Below are positions 1 through 10,027 of a stretch of 64,000 nucleotides of DNA, piece by piece (the first letter of the stretch is position 1; every line of letters begins with the position of its first letter). The position numbers and the translations under genes are program-made. The notes beneath the pieces are model-generated. The model did no database searches. It was not told where the DNA came from and saw only the letters and a list, made by a program, of their open reading frames with translations. Source of the stretch: Apodemus sylvaticus (Eukaryota; Chordata; Mammalia; Rodentia; Muridae); the NCBI RefSeq assembly GCF_947179515.1, contig NC_067482.1, positions 74,633,311 to 74,697,310 on the forward strand, read 5' to 3'.

Positions 1-239
1 GAATAGGGTAAGATCCAGCTAGTTTGTGGACTTCTTGCCTTGGTCCTTGATAGATGGAATGCTTCTATTGTTTCCACCAAGTGATCATGTGGGTCAGTGC
101 TAGCATCTGTATTTGTGCTTCCTTTGGATGTGAACATCCTTGCATTCTGAGGATGCGTGACATCAGGCACTTGTACAAAGCTGAGTTCTGCTTGCTGGAG
201 CCCTTGTCTGTGTGTGAGTTGGGCTGTTCTTTGCCATTC
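1..239. other. Unassigned sequence
   Basis: No coding signal. The composition resembles old interspersed-repeat DNA, possibly the left part of the LTR-like unit that follows, but I could not place it in a family. Confidence 0.4.
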
Positions 240-602
240 TGTTAATATTGGCTCTGATATGGTTGCAATTTGTCCCCCAGTGATTTAATTTACCAGTTGG
301 GAGCTCACTTCTCAGTGTGGTGATATTGAGCGGTAGTAGGACCTTTAAAAGGATATGTGGCAGGGTGTTTCCTGGGGGTGTACTCTTGGAAGAGATTAAC
401 GTAGTTCTGGAGGGCCCTTGAGAAAAGGCCAACCCCTCTCTGTTCTCTGGCTTTCTGTCTGCACAAACTTAAGCCATGTTCTGGAAACTATGAGGTTGCC
501 ACCAAGTCAAAGCCACTTAACCTTGGGCATTCATAAACAAACCTTCTTTGCTTATGTCTAATTTAGCCAGAGGCAGTTTGTTATAGTAACAGAAAACAGA
601 TG
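240..602 (+). repeat. Old MaLR-like LTR (MLT1/ORR1E type)
   Basis: It carries the order of blocks typical of MaLR LTRs: a GGGAGCTCACTTCTCAGTG-like region, GTAGGACCTTTAAAAGG, a loading-dye style GAGGGCCCTTGAGA segment, and a terminal TTTGTTATAGTAACAGAAAA. It is diverged and its boundaries are approximate. Confidence 0.45.
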
Positions 603-1051
603 GATCCAAAATTGTACCAGTGTTCTAGAGTGGGAAATAGTTGCAACAAGAGGCATTTTCATTAACCTGAGATTCCATGTGTTTAAAAAAATATGCTTTT
701 CCTGCCCCACCCCTCACTGGCTATAGCACAGTAGAGCTAACCTTGGTGCTGTGGGCACAGGAGAGACAGACCTGAGGGTATGAACACGGGAGAACTGGTA
801 GGCTGACCAACCCAGCTACCACAGGCCCAGATTCAGGGGCTTGGAGCTGGCCTACCCCAGTTTCTACCCCATCTATGAACTACTGGAATATGTGAAGGGG
901 CTGGTTCTGCCACAGAAGCTGCAGGCTGGCCATGACACAAAGCAGCAACACAGTACCCAAGAGGAGTCTCAGTGAGGATCCAGTATGGATAGTGTAACAG
1001 AATCCAGAGGCCTCAACCAGTGACTCACTGCAATGAACATTTGCAGGTAAA
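603..1051. other. Unassigned, apparently unique sequence
   Basis: No long ORF, RNA or repeat recognised. Confidence 0.4.
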
Positions 1052-1197
1052 GATGTCTGGGCAAAAGGATACATTGTAGGATACACTGTGATGTCTGGGC
1101 AAAAGGATACATTGTAGGATACACTGTGATGTCTGGTCAAAAGGATACATTGTAGGATACACTGTGATGCAAAAGGATACATTGTAGGATACACTGT
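1052..1197. repeat. 38-bp minisatellite, about 3.9 copies
   Basis: Units start at 1052, 1090 and 1128 with GATGTCTGG..CAAAAGGATACATTG; a fourth unit at 1166 lacks about 6 bp (TCTGGG). Units are nearly identical, indicating recent amplification. Each contains two near-copies of AGGATACA(T/C)TGT. Confidence 0.9.
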
Positions 1198-1228
1198 AAT
1201 ACACTACAGCTTCCCAAGGGAGTCGTTT

Positions 1229-1597
1229 ATTATTTCTTCTTCTTCTTCTTCTTCTTCTTCTTCTTCTTCTTCTTCTTCTTCTTCTTCTTCTTCTTCTTCT
1301 TCTTCTTCTTCTTCTTCTTCTTCCTCCTCCTCCTCCTCCTCCTCCTCCTTCTTCCTTCTTCCTTCTTCCTTCTTCCTTCTTCTTCTTCTTCTTCTTCTTC
1401 TTCTTCTTCTTCTTCTTCTTCTTCTTCTTCTTCTTCTTCTTCTTCTTCTTCTTCTTCTTCTTCTTCTTCTTCTTCTTCTTCTCCTCCTCCTCCTCCTCCT
1501 CCTCCTCCTCCTTCTCCTCCTCCTCCTTCTCCTTCTTTTCCTCCTCCTATCATCATCATCATCATCATCATCATTATTGTATTATTATTATTATTAT
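1229..1597. repeat. Compound triplet tract: TTC, CTC, CTTCC, TTC, CTC, ATC, ATT
   Basis: About 320 bp of uninterrupted pyrimidine on the + strand (GAA/GAG on the other), passing into an ATC run (about 1549-1573) and an ATT run (about 1574-1596). The minus strand is open as Lys/Glu/Gly homopolymers, an artefact of the repeat. Confidence 0.95.
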
Positions 1598-1599
1598 AT

Positions 1600-1712
1600 T
1601 ATATTTTGGGAGAAGGTTGCAAGGGCAGAGGGAGGGGCAGGGAGATGAGTGGGATTGGGGTGCACAATGTGAAAGTCACAAAGAATCAATAAAACGTTTA
1701 AAAATATATAGA
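1600..1712 (+). mobile_element. 5'-truncated L1 3' end
   Basis: The G-rich tract (GAGGGAGGGGCAGGGAGATG) followed by a GTCACAAAGAATCAATAAAA segment resembles the 3' UTR of rodent L1 elements, with an AATAAA and an A-rich end. Short and diverged. Confidence 0.5.
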
Positions 1713-2088
1713 CTTTTCTCTGATCCATGTTGAACTTCGTTTTCTAGAAGAGAAACCAGGTTAGTGCTGGAAGCTGGCAGAGCTCCTGGAAAGGCTATTT
1801 AGAGGTCTCAGAGAAGGGGGGAGTGTTTTTCATTTTGTTTCCCTTTGTTATTTTAGTTCAAATTAATGCAATTTTGGGGAAAGGAGCGTATGGTAGAACT
1901 CTATTTTATATGACCACAGGCACTTTGAAAACTCAAAAGCATTCTCTGTTCTCTTTATGGAGTCCTAAGTAGGGAAAGTGAGGTCACCGGGGAGCTGTGC
2001 AGCAGCCACACTACATTGGTGTCTGGGAGAGGGCGGGGCTAGGGAGGAGGGCGGAGCCTGAGCTGCTGTTTATCAAACAGAAGAAAAG
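1713..2088. other. Unassigned sequence
   Basis: No gene or recognised repeat. A GC-richer patch lies at 2020-2060. Confidence 0.4.
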
Positions 2089-2230
2089 AAGCGGCTACCA
2101 GGTTGGCTCACTGGGTAAGGTGTCTGCCATCAGGCTAAGACAACATATCCAGCACCCACAGAAGGCTGGGCCTGGCAGCCCACTGCTATAATCTCAAGCC
2201 TGAGAAGGTGAGAGCTGAGGATCCCTGAAG
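2089..2230 (+). mobile_element. Diverged tRNA-derived SINE fragment (B3/B4-like)
   Basis: GGCTCACTGGGTAAGGTGTC resembles the A-box region of tRNA-derived rodent SINEs, followed by CCAGCACCCACA, but the tail is poor. Confidence 0.4.
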
Positions 2231-2254
2231 GTTGCTGATCACTGTATCAAAAAA

Positions 2255-2465
2255 GTGTGGAGAGATGGCTCACTAGTTAAGAGCGCCAGCTGCTCTTCCT
2301 GAGGACCCGGGTTCAGCTCCCTGCATCTACCCATTGGCTCACAACTGTCAGTAGTTTCAATTCCAGAGGGATTTGATGCCCTTTTCTGGGTTCCATGGTC
2401 ATTGTATGCACGTGGTACTCAGAGATTCATTGGCAAAGCACCCATACCCACGAAATACAAATGGA
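2255..2465 (+). mobile_element. B3 SINE
   Basis: GTGTGGAGAGATGGCTCACT start, GACCCGGGTTCAGCTCCC B-box region, then TTGGCTCACAACTGTC and a CACGAAATACAAATGG tail match B3. No clean target duplication seen. Confidence 0.75.
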
Positions 2466-2479
2466 AAAAAGTAAGGTGA

Positions 2480-2575
2480 AGAATGATGGAGTAAGAGACC
2501 TCTGATGTCTATATGCACATGTGAATACCCGCACGCTCACATGTGCACACACATAACACACACCCGGGGAAAAGA
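2480..2575 (+). mobile_element. SINE 3' tail remnant (B4/RSINE-like)
   Basis: CCTCTGATGTCTATATGCAC followed by CA-rich tail resembles the 3' end of rodent B4-class SINEs. Confidence 0.35.
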
Positions 2576-2764
2576 TGCCATGAGTTTGTTTTGATGCATG
2601 CATGTGTTGAGTGCACAGCTCTGTCAGGGTCAGCCTTTGGGAATCAGGGTCAAGGGAAAAATTACAGACATGAATGGCAAGACTGGGAAGAACTATGAAA
2701 TGCCACCCTAGGGTACCAAGAGCCACAGAGGCCACCAGGAGCCATTTAGGCAGCTGCTGAAAGG

Positions 2765-3285
2765 AAAAGGATTGGCTCAGGACCCTCAAGACCAAGTTCT
2801 CAGCATAGAGAAGCTTTATTTGCCTCAGAAGGACAGAGTGCAGAAAATACAGAACAAATACAAGAGAGAGAGGGTGAGGGAGAAAGGGAAGGGAAGAAGG
2901 GGAAGGGAAGAAGGGGAAGGGAAGAAGGGGAAGGGAAGAAAGGGAAGGGAAGAAGGGGAAGGGAAGAAGGGGAAGGGGGCAGGGACATTTGTCCCAGAGG
3001 ACTGCCTCTAAATAGAGAGGAGACCGGTGGTGGCCTATAGGCAAATGGAAGTTTATAAAGGTAAAAGGGGAAACTCTTGAATTAGGTGAGGTGTTTAATT
3101 TCAATTGGGTATGCTAATTAGGTGGCCCAAAGAGGACTTTTAATTGCTGGACTTCAATACTTTGATAGCTGGACCTTGGTAGTTGACCTCAGGGGGAGGA
3201 AGCAGCCAAATAAGGGAATAGACCTTGGTGGCCAGCTTTAGGAATGTAGTCTACTGGTTTTTAGAAAGGCAGAGGGAATGGGGAA
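2765..3285 (-). mobile_element. ERV-like solo LTR, antisense
   Basis: A reverse-strand polyadenylation signal (GCTTTATTTGCC at about 2812), the internal purine tract, and blocks such as GGGTATGCTAATTAGG and CTTGGTGGCCAGCTTTAGGA recall a rodent ERV LTR. No internal retroviral ORF is present. Family not determined. Confidence 0.45.
2866..2978. repeat. 15-bp polypurine minisatellite
   Basis: Repeats of GAAGAAGGGGAAGGG, about 7 copies, almost pure purine on the + strand, with mirror symmetry compatible with triplex formation. Confidence 0.88.
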
Positions 3286-4013
3286 GGGCAAGGCCTGTCA
3301 GAGCCATGCTTTCCATGCCTGAGCTGGCCAGAGGCCCTTCAGCTGTGTTCTAGAGCTTCCTGAAGGAGTTGCTGCTGAGACTCTCCAGCTTTGGGAGCTG
3401 GGTAAAGAACGAGAGCTGGAAGGGTGTTCACTGGGGCGGGTGTGGCAAGTGTATTCTCACAGCTACATGCTAAAAGAGGCTTTGTTTTCATAAAAAGTGT
3501 CGGTGATGAAAACTCTAATTTCGGGGGATAATTATGGTAAAAACACAAAAGGGAGCCGTGCGTGTGTTGTATCATACAGGTGCAAAAAATTCAAATAAAA
3601 AGACTATAGCAAGGGTTGACAAAACTGTTATCAGGTCTCAGCTGGTGGCAGGAACAGATGACACGTTTCTATAGCTAATGTTGGGGTCTCATTCCAGGGA
3701 GGAGGCTGCTCAGTCCCTTTAGGTCCCTGCTGGGCAGATGTGAGTCCCAGGTAGTGAATCTAGAAAAAGGGAATTTCATTCTCAGGGGGAGGGGCTGTCT
3801 TTTTTTTTTTTTTGTGAAAGGCCAACAGAGGCCAGGCTGAGCCCTGACACCTGTATTTGCTGGCTGTGACAAAAGAGACCTTACTTCATCTCCCTGCCCT
3901 GGTTTACCAGTCCGTAAAATGGGCTTTGAGTGTCTGAGGGGACTCACAGACTGTTGCAAGGTTTTGGCAGGCAGTGTGCATTTGCTATAGAGTTTTAGGG
4001 TCTGTTCTGCCAA
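3286..4013. other. Mostly unassigned; possible MIR at about 3855-3945
   Basis: GCTGGCTGTGAC ... CTTCATCTCCC ... GTCCGTAAAATGGG follows the MIR core order. A 15-nt T run lies at about 3800. The rest is not recognised. Confidence 0.4.
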
Positions 4014-4110
4014 GAGACAGAGACAGAGAAAGGCAGAGACAGAATAGAGATAAAGACAGAGACAGAGCTAGAGACAGACAGAAGAAACAGGCAGAGAACA
4101 TTCTTGACCA
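4014..4110. repeat. Degenerate GACAGA-type purine-rich simple repeat
   Basis: Repeated AGACAGAGACAGAG units with interruptions. Confidence 0.8.
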
Positions 4111-4719
4111 TGTTCAGTAGGAGGTGGGGCACGTTTTGGCAGCTAACCCTGTTGTCACTCAGGGAGAAGGTTTCCTGCAGGGTCCAACTCCAGACAGCTC
4201 CTTCCCACGTCTTGCTCTGTCTCTCCTGAGCCTCCATTTGAGTAGAAGCACTTCTACCCTGTGTGGAGTTCAGTCAACAGCCTAAAGAGAGGAGAGACTG
4301 ATTGCCCCACGAGGGAGCTCTGTCAGCTGGGGCCTTGGGATCTGGGCCAGGGCACAGATCCTCCCTGGACTACAACCCATCTGCACATTTCAGGGTTGCA
4401 GCCTTCAGGGTGTGTGGGCCAGCTCCTTACAGGGAAGCTCTGCAGTTCATCTCCCTGTCTCTTTCCACAATATCTGTGTACCATCCTTCAGGGTATCCAT
4501 GAAGAACCTCCCAGACCTGAGGACACCAGGACCGTGTGGTGTGACATTTGCACAGGGCTTTGCACCCCTCTCAGATATGAAGTCGTCTCCAGAGGACACA
4601 AGCCCTGCAGCGACATAAGCACTGCACACTTATCTGCCACACTGCTTTGTTTTGGGACTCGTGACTAGAAAAGCGTACGTGTGGACACCTTCTCAATGGA
4701 TGCAGTCTTGTTTTCTTCG
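4111..4719. other. Unassigned sequence with overlapping spurious ORFs
   Basis: Several open frames of 60-135 codons overlap on both strands here, none with recognisable motifs. I see no convincing splice or start architecture. Confidence 0.4.
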
Positions 4720-4885
4720 TGTTTAGTGTGTGGATGTGTATGTGCACACACGAGTCAGAACATTTATGTCGTAGTCAGATGAAAACTTGTCAGTTCTGTC
4801 CTTTTAGCACACAGGTTCCAAGACTTAAATTCAGGTTGTCAGGTTTGGCAGCCAGCATCTTTACAGGTGGAGCCATCTCAGCCTA
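4720..4885 (-). mobile_element. B4/RSINE1 SINE, antisense
   Basis: TTCAGGTTGTCAGGTTTGGC, AGCATCTTTACAGGTGGAGC and CATCTCAGCC are the reverse of the tRNA-like head of B4/RSINE1. Confidence 0.65.
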
Positions 4886-4974
4886 TTAGCCTGTGAGCCA
4901 TTTTTTCCCTTATCATTTTAGATCTTTGGTTGAATCCATGGATTTGGACTCATTGTATGCAGAAGGGCCAACTG

Positions 4975-4988
4975 TACACACCCACACA

Positions 4989-5029
<41 letters not shown>

Positions 5030-5187
5030 ACACACACACTCACACATACACACATATATATACATACACAGCATACACATAAACATACATGTACAACATA
5101 CACACAACAGACATACACCACACCACTCATAGACACACACCTCTATACACATATATATACACACACAAAGACACTCATGCATAACAT
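4975..5187. repeat. CA microsatellite with degenerate 3' part
   Basis: Near-pure CA to about 5055, then interspersed ATACA and TATATA units. Shadow ORFs on both strands are CA/TG translations. Confidence 0.93.
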
Positions 5188-5417
5188 ACACACACCACAT
5201 GATCATGGAGATTGTTACACAGTGACTAGCAGGTAGGCACTCTGGATAAACAATGGACCTGTCACGGTAGGACAGAACAGGGCCACTTGAATTCTCAATC
5301 CATTACTCATACCTAAATCCATTTAAGGACATAAAATGACATTATGGATATTTAATTCCAGAAATTTCTGTGTACTATCTGGACTGAGGATGACAGAGCG
5401 AGACTGAAGCCATAGAC
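5188..5417. other. Unassigned sequence
   Basis: No feature recognised. Confidence 0.4.
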
Positions 5418-5568
5418 CCTGTAGCTATCTTCAGACACACCAGAAGAGGGCGTCAGATTTCATTACGGATGGTTGTGAGCCACCACGTGGTTCCTGGGAT
5501 TTGAACTCAGGTCCTTCAGAAGAGCAGTCAGTGCTCTTAACCGCTGAGCCAAGCCATCTCTCCAGCCC
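5418..5568 (-). mobile_element. B2 SINE, antisense, 3'-truncated
   Basis: The reverse of the B2 consensus is clear: CAGACACACCAGAAGAGGGC, GTTGTGAGCCACCACGTGG, AACTCAGGTCCTTCAGAAGA, and a terminal GCCATCTCTCCAGCCC. The A-rich tail is missing. Confidence 0.9.
5440..5452 (+). promoter_or_regulatory. B2-borne CTCF-like motif
   Basis: CCAGAAGAGGGCG inside the antisense B2. Rodent B2 elements are known to carry CTCF motifs; this copy has G where the usual B2 sequence has A (GGGCG rather than GGGCA), closer to the CTCF core. Confidence 0.4.
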
Positions 5569-6459
5569 TCGGAAAGCTGCCTCTTAAATTCCAGCCATGT
5601 GTTTATGAGCGTTTCTCCTGGCTTCGTCCTGTAGTTCCGAGCAGTCCTGGAATTTCTCAGATTTCTCTCTCCTGGGTTCTAACCCCCACACTTCTGCGGT
5701 GGGGTGGGGGGGCTTTTTGGCTCCACGTCGCCCCGCCCCCTCCCCGCAAGCCGGCACTCCTGCCTCCTCCGGCTGATGCTGTTCTCTGGCTGCTCAGATC
5801 TACTTTTCCTAATCTCTGCTCATAAATCACAGCCTAGCCATTAATCATGCCGTCTTTCAGAGCAAACTCCCTGCTTCCTCCCGTGGGTAACAATGCAGAT
5901 TCTCCCTTCTTGCCCCGCAAATGGAGATAGTTTCTCGGCCCGTAGGTGTGGGTAGAATGGCCACGTCTTGTGCCTCACCCAGGACAGGGCAGGAAGTCTC
6001 TCCAGCAGCCTTCCTTGCACAGCCCTGTGCAGGCACAGATATGGGCAGGAGTGGCTTCTAGCTAGTCCTTACCTGCATAATCGGTACTGCTGGGTCCCGG
6101 CCTGTGTCAGGGACCTGCTATCTGGACCTGGGCTCATCTTTCTTTCTGGCCTCATCCACTCATGTACCCTTCGCACTTTAGTGCGGGCAGTCCCATCTTA
6201 GGCAGATCTGACCTGCCTAATCCATAGACTGGGGACTGCCAGGCCTCCTTGTTTATACCCTTGCTCCAGTCTGGTCTAGCCTATAATGCCCCCTCCCTAC
6301 ACCCCCAGTATGTTGACCTATCCGTGCCTTGTGGGCTACTTACACTCTTTTTCCTGTTTCAGTTCAGCCTAAAATAAATGTCAGCCACGGTGATGGCGAC
6401 AGCCAGTTGCTGCTTCTCTCTTTGCCTCTTCCTGTCAGCCTGGCACTGAGCTAAGTACA
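5569..6459. other. Unassigned sequence with a short GC-rich patch (5690-5770)
   Basis: Contains CGCCCCGCCCCCTCCCCGC-type GC-box sequence at about 5730, but no adjoining ORF or larger CpG island. Confidence 0.4.
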
Positions 6460-6600
6460 CACCACCAGTCACCATCTTGCTAACCCTCTTTATAACCTCT
6501 GAGGATCTTTGTGGGGTTTGGCCTCCCCTTTTAGATGGGAACATAGAGGTGCAGAGGGTCTGTGACTGGGCTGAGGTTACAGCTGGTATCACTGGAAGCT
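6460..6600 (-). mobile_element. MIR/L2-like remnant, antisense
   Basis: TTTTAGATGGGAACATAGAG followed by GTGCAGAGGGTCTGTGACT follows the well-known reverse MIR order. Confidence 0.5.
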
Positions 6601-6611
6601 CAGGTGTGCTT

Positions 6612-6718
6612 GCTTGTCTGTTGGATGTGGTGTCTCATTATGAAGCCGAGGCTAGATTTGAACTCACGATTCTACTACGTACTGGGATTAAGGTCTGTGC
6701 CACCATTCCTGCCCTGGA
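6612..6718 (-). mobile_element. B1-type SINE remnant, antisense
   Basis: GAAGCCGAGGCTAGATTTGA and CTGGGATTAAGGTCTGTGCC are reverse B1 landmarks. Confidence 0.65.
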
Positions 6719-7319
6719 ATTGGGGTTTAAACCAGGCTTGTAAAACCTAGGATCTAGTCTTCTTGCCTAGTAGATGTGGGGGTCCAGCTGTCTTCATTTC
6801 CTCTTTCCCCTGTCCTGTCTGCCGTTCACACTCACCAAATGCTCTCCTGTGAGCTCTAAATTCCCACACCTAACATCAGAGCCCAGCAGGGTTCGCCTTG
6901 TTTGGGCTGGGTGTGAAGACCATGGATCCTGCAGGCACAACCATGGCCCATGCGTGAATGAGAGGCTGGTCTGTGGGAACAGAGTGAAAAGGGCAGCCAT
7001 ATGCAGATGTGCTACAGTCCCTCTGCACACAGGCTTAGCAGGGCCAGAGAGAGCCTCCCCTGTGTCACCTGTTGTGATAGGGAACTCACTTACCTGAGCC
7101 AGGCTGTGGGGCATCCGCCAAGGGCTCCTGTTTTAGCCATGTTGTTAAGAGTTAATCTGAGTGTGCATGCTTTTCTAAAGAAACCCAAGGGTGGAGGAGA
7201 GAGAACTCAGTGTACCCAGCTCCACCCAGCATGGTCTTCCCCTGGACCTTGAGGTCTGGAGATTTGGGGGGAGGGGAAATGGAGCTACATTGTATGTCTT
7301 CCCATGCCTCTTGCATAGC
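6719..7319. other. Unassigned sequence
   Basis: Overlapping open frames on both strands are unlike coding sequence; no repeat recognised. Confidence 0.4.
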
Positions 7320-7641
7320 ATGAGCATGACCTGGTATTTTTCAGCGCTTCCCTCTTTCTGTGTAAGAGGCTTTTACTTTTCTAGGCTTACTCATTCTCCA
7401 CTGTCTCAGGCAGCCTCCCTCCTGCCATCTGCTTCTGCTGATGAGGACATTCCGTGTTTCCCAGGTTTCAGCTACCCTGGCTGGCATCCTCTCTCTGTCC
7501 ACACGGATGCTAGCATGTCCCTGACAGTCTTCAGTATGTTTCTGGCATACTGGACTACAGGCTGTAAGTCATCAATAAATTCCCTAACTATATAGGGACT
7601 GCCCATATATTCTGCGACTCTAGAGAACCCTGACTAATACA
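7320..7641 (+). mobile_element. MaLR/ERVL-type LTR (3' end precise, 5' end approximate)
   Basis: The 3' end has the signature CTGCGACTCTAGAGAACCCT then GACTAATACA, ending in CA immediately before AGAAGTTGG and a primer-binding site. A polyadenylation signal AATAAA sits at about 7573. Confidence 0.65.
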
Positions 7642-7646
7642 GAAGT

Positions 7647-7663
7647 TGGTACCAGGAGTGGGG
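7647..7663 (+). other. Retroviral primer-binding site, tRNA-Leu type
   Basis: TGGTACCAGGAGTGGGG matches the 3' end complement of tRNA-Leu as used by ERVL/MaLR elements and lies 5 nt after the LTR CA. So this is an LTR/internal junction, not a solo LTR. Confidence 0.65.
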
Positions 7664-8443
7664 TAAGACACCGTGCCAGTGAGGAACAAGTTGTAAAACT
7701 TCTCATGTCTCCACTTGGCCAGTACTGAGGATTAGCAACCTTTAAACTCCCAGCTGGTAGGTATGGGCACTCCCTTGACTGCGACACAAGCTGCAGTCAG
7801 GCCTGGAGCTGCTCCTGTAGTATGGCTCTCTTTGGTTCTCAGTTCCCAGTGGGCTAGAGGAGCAGAGAACCCCAAAGGGTGGGTCTCTGAGGCTAAAGTT
7901 TAGATGAAGCTCTCCAGTCCCCCAGAAGCTTGTGGGTGACCAAGAAGGCATGGGGTCCTACGGTTTCTGAGGTCCTGGAAGCCCACGGGCTGATGTGGTT
8001 TGGAGGAGCTGGGACTGTCCTTGAAGCTCTTGCTCTGCCCTGGGTTCTCTGTCCTGTCCCCTACTCCTCTGCAGTCGCTAACCTGATGGCTGGGTGATTC
8101 CCTTTGGTCCTTGTGTCCTGAAACCAGGCTTGGGCTTGGTGGTCTGGGCCATTCTTCTTCCCATCTCTGGATGAGTGACAGGGAGGACAATAGAGTTGGT
8201 TGGCTCAGGCTTCCCCCGAGACACTGTGACATGGAGCCATCTCTCTACCCAGTGACCAAGTACCCACAGCTGCCATTCAGGCACTCAGGGCCACCTCTGC
8301 ACCTAGAGATCAGGTGCCAGTGGTTGTCATTTGGGGCCATCCTTTTAGGTCCTGATTGCATTCCAGAGGACACCAGCTCCTCATCTCAGTTCTCACCTGG
8401 TCCAGAATCAGGGTGGGAATGGTTCCGCCTAGTGGTCCAACAA
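7664..8443. other. Unassigned; may begin with decayed MaLR internal sequence
   Basis: No retroviral ORF or gene recognised. An ORF opening at 8111 and running into the minisatellite has no recognisable domain. Confidence 0.4.
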
Positions 8444-9305
8444 CAGCCCCAGAACCTCAGCCCCCAACAGCCCCAGAACCTCAGCCCCCAACAGCCCAGA
8501 ACCTCAGCCCCCAACAACCCCAGAACCTCAGCCCCCAACAGCCCCAGAACCTCAGCCCCCAACAGCCCCAGAACCTCAGCCCCCAACAGCCCCAGAACCT
8601 CAGCCCCCAACAGCCCCAGAACCTCAGCCCCCAACAGCCCCAGAACCTCAGCCCCCAACAGCCCCAGAACCTCAGCCCCCAACAGCCCCAGAACCTCAGC
8701 CCCCAACAGCCCCAGAACCTCAGCCCCCAACAGCCCCAGAACCTCAGCCCCCAACAGCCCCAGAACCTCAGCCCCCAACAGCCCCAGAACCTCAGCCCCC
8801 AACAGCCCCAGAACCTCAGCCCCCAACAGCCCCAGAACCTCAGCCCCCAACAGCCCCAGAACCTCAGCCCCCAACAGCCCCAGAACCTCAGCCCCCCCAA
8901 CAGCCCCAGAACCTCAGCCCCCAACAGCCCTAGAACCTCAGCCCCCCAACAGCCCCAGAACCTCAGCCCCCCCAACAGCCCCAGAACCTCAGCCCCCAAC
9001 AGCCCTAGAACCTCAGCCCCCCAACAGCCCCAGAACCTCAGCCCCCCAACAGCCCCAGAACCTCAGCCCCCAACAGCCCTAGAACCTCAGCCCCCCAACA
9101 GCCCCAGAACCTCAGCCCCCAACAGCCCTAGAACCTCAGCCCCCCAACAGCCCCAGAACCTCAGCCCCCAACAGCCCTAGAACCTCAGCCCCCCAACAGC
9201 CCCAGAACCTCAGCCCCCCAACAGCCCCAGAACCTCAGCCCCCAACAGCCCCAGAACCTCAGCCCCCAACAGCCCCAGAACCTCAGCCCCCAACAACCCC
9301 AGAAC
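8444..9305. repeat. 24-bp minisatellite, about 36 copies, C-rich/G-rich strands
   Basis: Unit is CAGCCCCAGAACCTCAG followed by CCCCCAA. The left two thirds are almost perfectly 24 bp; from about 8890 rightwards, units with CAGCCCTAG and six or seven Cs appear, often alternating as a 24+25 bp dimer. The first and last units carry CAACAACCCC variants. Because 24 is divisible by three, several frames are open on both strands (QQPQNLSP, NSPRTSAP, APEPQPPT), giving long meaningless ORFs. Confidence 0.97.
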
Positions 9306-9366
9306 AGGCTCTGAGTCTGGATATGATCACAAAGGTCACAGGAAGAGGGTATCAAAAAGAATCCCT

Positions 9367-9545
9367 GGCCAGATGTGGTGGTGCATGTCTTTAATCTCAA
9401 CATGGTACAGGCTGAGACAGATGGATCTCTGTAAGTTCAAGGCCAGCCCAGTCTACATAGTGAGGTTGGGGCTAGCTGGAGCTACACAGTGAGAGCCTGT
9501 CTCAAAGCAAACAGACAAACAAAAAAGCAAGAAAAAAAACCCAAG
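9367..9545 (+). mobile_element. B1 SINE
   Basis: GGCCAGATGTGGTGGTGCAT, GTTCAAGGCCAGCCCAGTCT and GAGAGCCTGTCTCAAAG with an A-rich tail mark a B1 with moderate divergence. Confidence 0.88.
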
Positions 9546-9640
9546 AAAACAACCAAACCCCCCCTGCCCACCACAGCCTGCATTTTTATGGTAAAAGATC
9601 AAAACACCTATAGACAGGTTAAAAGGCTAGAAAAGTATCC

Positions 9641-9740
9641 TGGTAGGATGGCTCAGCAGGTAAAGCATTTACTGTGTAAACCTAATGGCCTGAGTTTAGT
9701 TCAATCTCTGCAAAGCTGGAAGGACAGAAGTGAGCTCATG
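9641..9740 (+). mobile_element. B3/B2-like SINE head
   Basis: TGGTAGGATGGCTCAGCAGG followed by TAAAGCATTTACTGTG and GGCCTGAGTTTAGTTCAAT is a tRNA-derived SINE head; the 3' part has been replaced by the following microsatellite. Confidence 0.65.
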
Positions 9741-9759
9741 GAGCTATGGCCCCTTCCCC

Positions 9760-10027
<268 letters not shown>

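Noticed and set aside
1230..1574. Poly-Lys/Glu/Gly 114-codon minus frame
   Set aside because: Pure product of GAA/GAG triplets.
8111..9180. 323- and 274-codon + frames and 162/172-codon minus frames with Pro/Gln-rich repeats
   Set aside because: They are translations of a 24-bp minisatellite; the same tract is open in several frames on both strands and unit-length variants shift frames.
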